Below, in pieces: positions 6,599-8,479 of a stretch of DNA of 8,479 bases. This DNA comes from Clostridiales bacterium. GTDB taxonomy: Bacteria > Bacillota > Clostridia > Tissierellales > Dethiosulfatibacteraceae. A model generated the notes under the pieces. That model was not told the origin of the DNA. It saw nothing but the letters and a program-made list of their open reading frames with translations, and searched no databases. The stretch lies in the NCBI GenBank assembly GCA_003446975.1, contig DMAP01000200.1, positions 211 to 8,689 on the forward strand. The letters are read 5' to 3'. The first letter of the stretch is position 1, and every line of letters begins with the position of its first letter. Position numbers and translations under genes: made by a program.

Positions 6599-8158
6599 AT
6601 GATTGATAGGCGGCTTACAGAAGAGAATATGGAAAAACAAGGTACTCTTTTCCCTTCAGATTCTATATTGACTCAACGCTTCCGAATTATTCGATTGCTT
6701 GGGGCTGGGGGAATGGGAAATGTATACTTAGCAGAAGATTTACAGCTTTCACGATTCGTTGCTATAAAGACAATACGGCCTGATTTAAGCGCAAATGAGG
6801 AAGTAAAAAAACGTATTGCTCATGAATGCCGCATGCATGCAGCTATAGGGATGCATGCCAATATTGTTGCTCTCTATGATAGGATGGAAGAAAACGGTAA
6901 TGTTTACTTGATCATGGAATACGTTGAAGGCGTATTGCTGTCCGAGTTGCTTTCTTCCCAAAATACATCGCTTGCATCTCTAAAAGTTGACGATGTCCTT
7001 GGTGTAATCTTACAAATTCTTGAGGGGTTATCCGCTATTCACCAGAAGGAAATTGTCCATAGAGATATAAAACCATCTAATGTTATTATTAATAATCTCC
7101 ACTCAGGTAGGCTTTATTTAAAACTAATGGATTTTGGCATTGCTCGTGCTGAGATTGAAGACTTAGGACTGACTCGATTGACCACTCTTGATACCAATGG
7201 ACCGGGGACACCTCACTATATGGCACCCGAACGTATCGATCCAAAATTGTTTGGCAATTTATGTGCAGCGACCGATTTGTATTCCGTTGGTGTTATTCTG
7301 TTTCAAATGTTAAGTGATGGCCCGCCATTTCGTGGAACGATGACAGAAATTTTTATTGGCCATCTGACCCGCCCACCCGATTTAACTCTTTTGAGAGCTG
7401 ATATCCATCCGAGACTTAAGGTTATTTTGGAGAAGGCTTTACAGAAGAAATCGACAGAACGATATCATAATGCCAATCACTTCATACATGATATTAAGCA
7501 AGTTACAGAACCAACCAATTCTTCCCTGAGCGATAAAGTAAATATTGAAAAAACATTGTTGGCTTCCGATCTTCAGTTGAAGGGATGCACAATTGAAGCA
7601 ACTTGTGTTGATACTACGAAGGTAAATATCCACCTCCAGAAAAAAAATAGGCGAAACAAGATATTGTCTGTGATTGGTGCTCTTTCTATTCTGCTTGTGG
7701 TTGGTTTTTTTATTTTTCAAATAGTGATTGACAAAATATCCAAAGAAAAAATATCTACTGACAATAAAGAAAATAGTGTTCAGCGAAAAGTGACCGAGCA
7801 ACCATCTGAGAATGTTGAACAAAAGTCTCAAGAAATAGAGACCAAAAAAATTGAAAGACAGCAAGCACCGCAATTAGAAGAAGCTGTTGAGCAAAATGTT
7901 AATAAGGCAGACCAGGCACTTACGGCATTTGAGTTGGCTAAAAAGAAGCAACCGATTGAAGCTGCTGTTGCTGTTGAAAGTGTAGGGGGGATGGAGCAGA
8001 GAAAGGCATCAGTAAATATCAACAGTGCTCTATCCAATTCTTCAACCCAAAAGAATAAAGGGACGGGTGGCAATTCAAAGTGCCAAACGCTTCTGAAGAA
8101 CTTCAAGCTTGGTGATTCATCAACCATGCAACAATATCGAAAGGAGTGTGCAAATTGA
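6599..8158 (+). CDS. Transmembrane Ser/Thr protein kinase (Hanks type)
   Basis: A 519-aa protein with a complete kinase domain (about 25-300): glycine loop GAGGMG (35-40), catalytic Lys K57 in VAIK, H154-R-D156-I-K158-P-S-N161, D178-F-G180, and A209-P-E211. The activation segment (178-211) is Thr-rich (TRLTTLDTNGPGTPHY), as in autophosphorylating bacterial kinases. A juxtamembrane linker follows, then one membrane helix (about 355-377) and a periplasmic part of about 140 aa. That part is rich in K/E/Q, low in complexity, and ends with C495...C517 around an LG core (C-x9-LG-x11-C), perhaps a small disulfide-closed unit. Start uncertain: ATG 6599 has no clear ribosome-binding site, and ATG 6629 (MEKQGTLF) is an alternative that still keeps the whole kinase domain. 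The likely substrates or ligands include the FHA-ABC protein encoded upstream (inference from FHA biology and the Rv1747/PknF pair). No PASTA repeats are seen. Confidence 0.93.
   Translation: MIDRRLTEENMEKQGTLFPSDSILTQRFRIIRLLGAGGMGNVYLAEDLQLSRFVAIKTIRPDLSANEEVKKRIAHECRMHAAIGMHANIVALYDRMEENGNVYLIMEYVEGVLLSELLSSQNTSLASLKVDDVLGVILQILEGLSAIHQKEIVHRDIKPSNVIINNLHSGRLYLKLMDFGIARAEIEDLGLTRLTTLDTNGPGTPHYMAPERIDPKLFGNLCAATDLYSVGVILFQMLSDGPPFRGTMTEIFIGHLTRPPDLTLLRADIHPRLKVILEKALQKKSTERYHNANHFIHDIKQVTEPTNSSLSDKVNIEKTLLASDLQLKGCTIEATCVDTTKVNIHLQKKNRRNKILSVIGALSILLVVGFFIFQIVIDKISKEKISTDNKENSVQRKVTEQPSENVEQKSQEIETKKIERQQAPQLEEAVEQNVNKADQALTAFELAKKKQPIEAAVAVESVGGMEQRKASVNINSALSNSSTQKNKGTGGNSKCQTLLKNFKLGDSSTMQQYRKECAN
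8141..8146 (+). promoter_or_regulatory. Ribosome-binding site supporting a TTG start at 8155
   Basis: AAGGAG lies 8 nt before TTG 8155, which overlaps the kinase stop codon (TTGA). The in-frame ATG codons at 8164 and 8167 are 17 or more nt away, too far for this site, so the rare TTG start with translational coupling is preferred. Confidence 0.55.
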
Positions 8159-8479
8159 ACATCATGATGAAAGCAAAGGCAGGTTGTTTGGGGATGCTGA
8201 CAAGATTCCCAAGTATTTTCAGCATAATGCTAATTAGTTTTCTCTGTTTAAGGTGTGCACAGCCTCGTCTTGCGCTTGAGACACCACTGTCCTATGAAGT
8301 AGCTGTAAGAATGGCGACTCATGATTTATTGGTTCAGATAAATAATCAACAAGAAATCATAGAAAAGTATAAAAATCTGACATTTGTGACAGATACAATA
8401 ATTAACGCCGACACTGGAGATGAAATCAAGATAAGTAAACAAATTGCCGATATCGTTGCAAAAACAGCAAAAGAAGATT
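8155..8479 (+). CDS. Exported CsgG/FlgO-like protein, N-terminal part (cut by window end)
   Basis: 108 codons are visible before the window ends. The start is probably TTG 8155, overlapping the kinase stop (TTGA) with AAGGAG 8 nt upstream; ATG 8164 is the alternative. The N-terminus is a signal (about residues 1-40 with hydrophobic IFSIMLISFLCL), then CAQPRLALE. It may be a lipoprotein signal (LRC, with an unusual Arg at -1) or a type I signal cut near RLA. The following sequence YEVAVRMATHDLLVQI...LTFVTDTIINADTGDEIKISKQIADIVAKTAKE has the pattern of the CsgG/FlgO/LpoB-like fold: a first helix of the A-x-x-L-A-x-x-L type, a strand ending in D-x-x-x-x-A-D-T-G, and a second helix S-x-x-I-A-x-x-x-A. 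Family call is moderate because the rest is missing. Coupling to the kinase suggests joint expression and an envelope role in the same module. Confidence 0.55.
   Translation, partial: MNIMMKAKAGCLGMLTRFPSIFSIMLISFLCLRCAQPRLALETPLSYEVAVRMATHDLLVQINNQQEIIEKYKNLTFVTDTIINADTGDEIKISKQIADIVAKTAKED

Noticed and set aside
7439..8127. Minus-strand open frames across the kinase C-terminal region
   Set aside because: They are shadows of the kinase coding frame, with no ribosome-binding sites or family features.

Overview
This window comes from a moderately AT-rich bacterial genome. It is almost certainly a diderm: it encodes exported proteins, a putative outer-membrane CsgG-like lipoprotein with a peptidoglycan-binding tail, and a eukaryote-like Ser/Thr kinase with a periplasmic ectodomain. 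The gene mix (FHA-ABC fusion, Hanks-type kinase, DUF4160/DUF2442 pair) would suit a deltaproteobacterium-like or other environmental gliding or aggregating lineage. The sequence alone does not fix the taxon. All genes seen are on the plus strand.

Layout. Positions 48-308 hold a DUF4160-family gene broken by two compensating single-base indels. Positions 327-575 hold its usual partner, an intact DUF2442 protein. A hairpin-rich non-coding stretch (576-693), possibly a degenerate recombination site, separates this pair from a large directional cluster. The cluster comprises: (694-1191) a small secreted protein with three degenerate repeats; (1181-2389) a CsgG-like lipoprotein with a C-terminal peptidoglycan-binding-like domain; (2496-3719) an exported von Willebrand factor A protein; (3744-6395) an FHA-FHA-ABC ATPase-ABC2 membrane transporter; a 203-nt gap; (6599-8158) a transmembrane Ser/Thr kinase; and (8155 to the window end) the start of an exported CsgG/FlgO-like protein, translationally coupled to the kinase.

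How the genes may work together (inference). The architecture FHA-FHA-ABC-TMD next to a membrane Ser/Thr kinase matches the mycobacterial Rv1747/PknF pair, where phosphothreonine-FHA binding tunes transport. Here that pair sits with a CsgG-like pore or anchor candidate, a repeat protein that could be its exported substrate, and a periplasmic VWA protein. The simplest hypothesis is a phosphorylation-gated export or cell-surface assembly module: the kinase senses the envelope, the FHA-ABC transporter is the switch, and the CsgG-like, VWA and repeat proteins make up the envelope part. The cluster continues past the right edge, so its full content is unknown.
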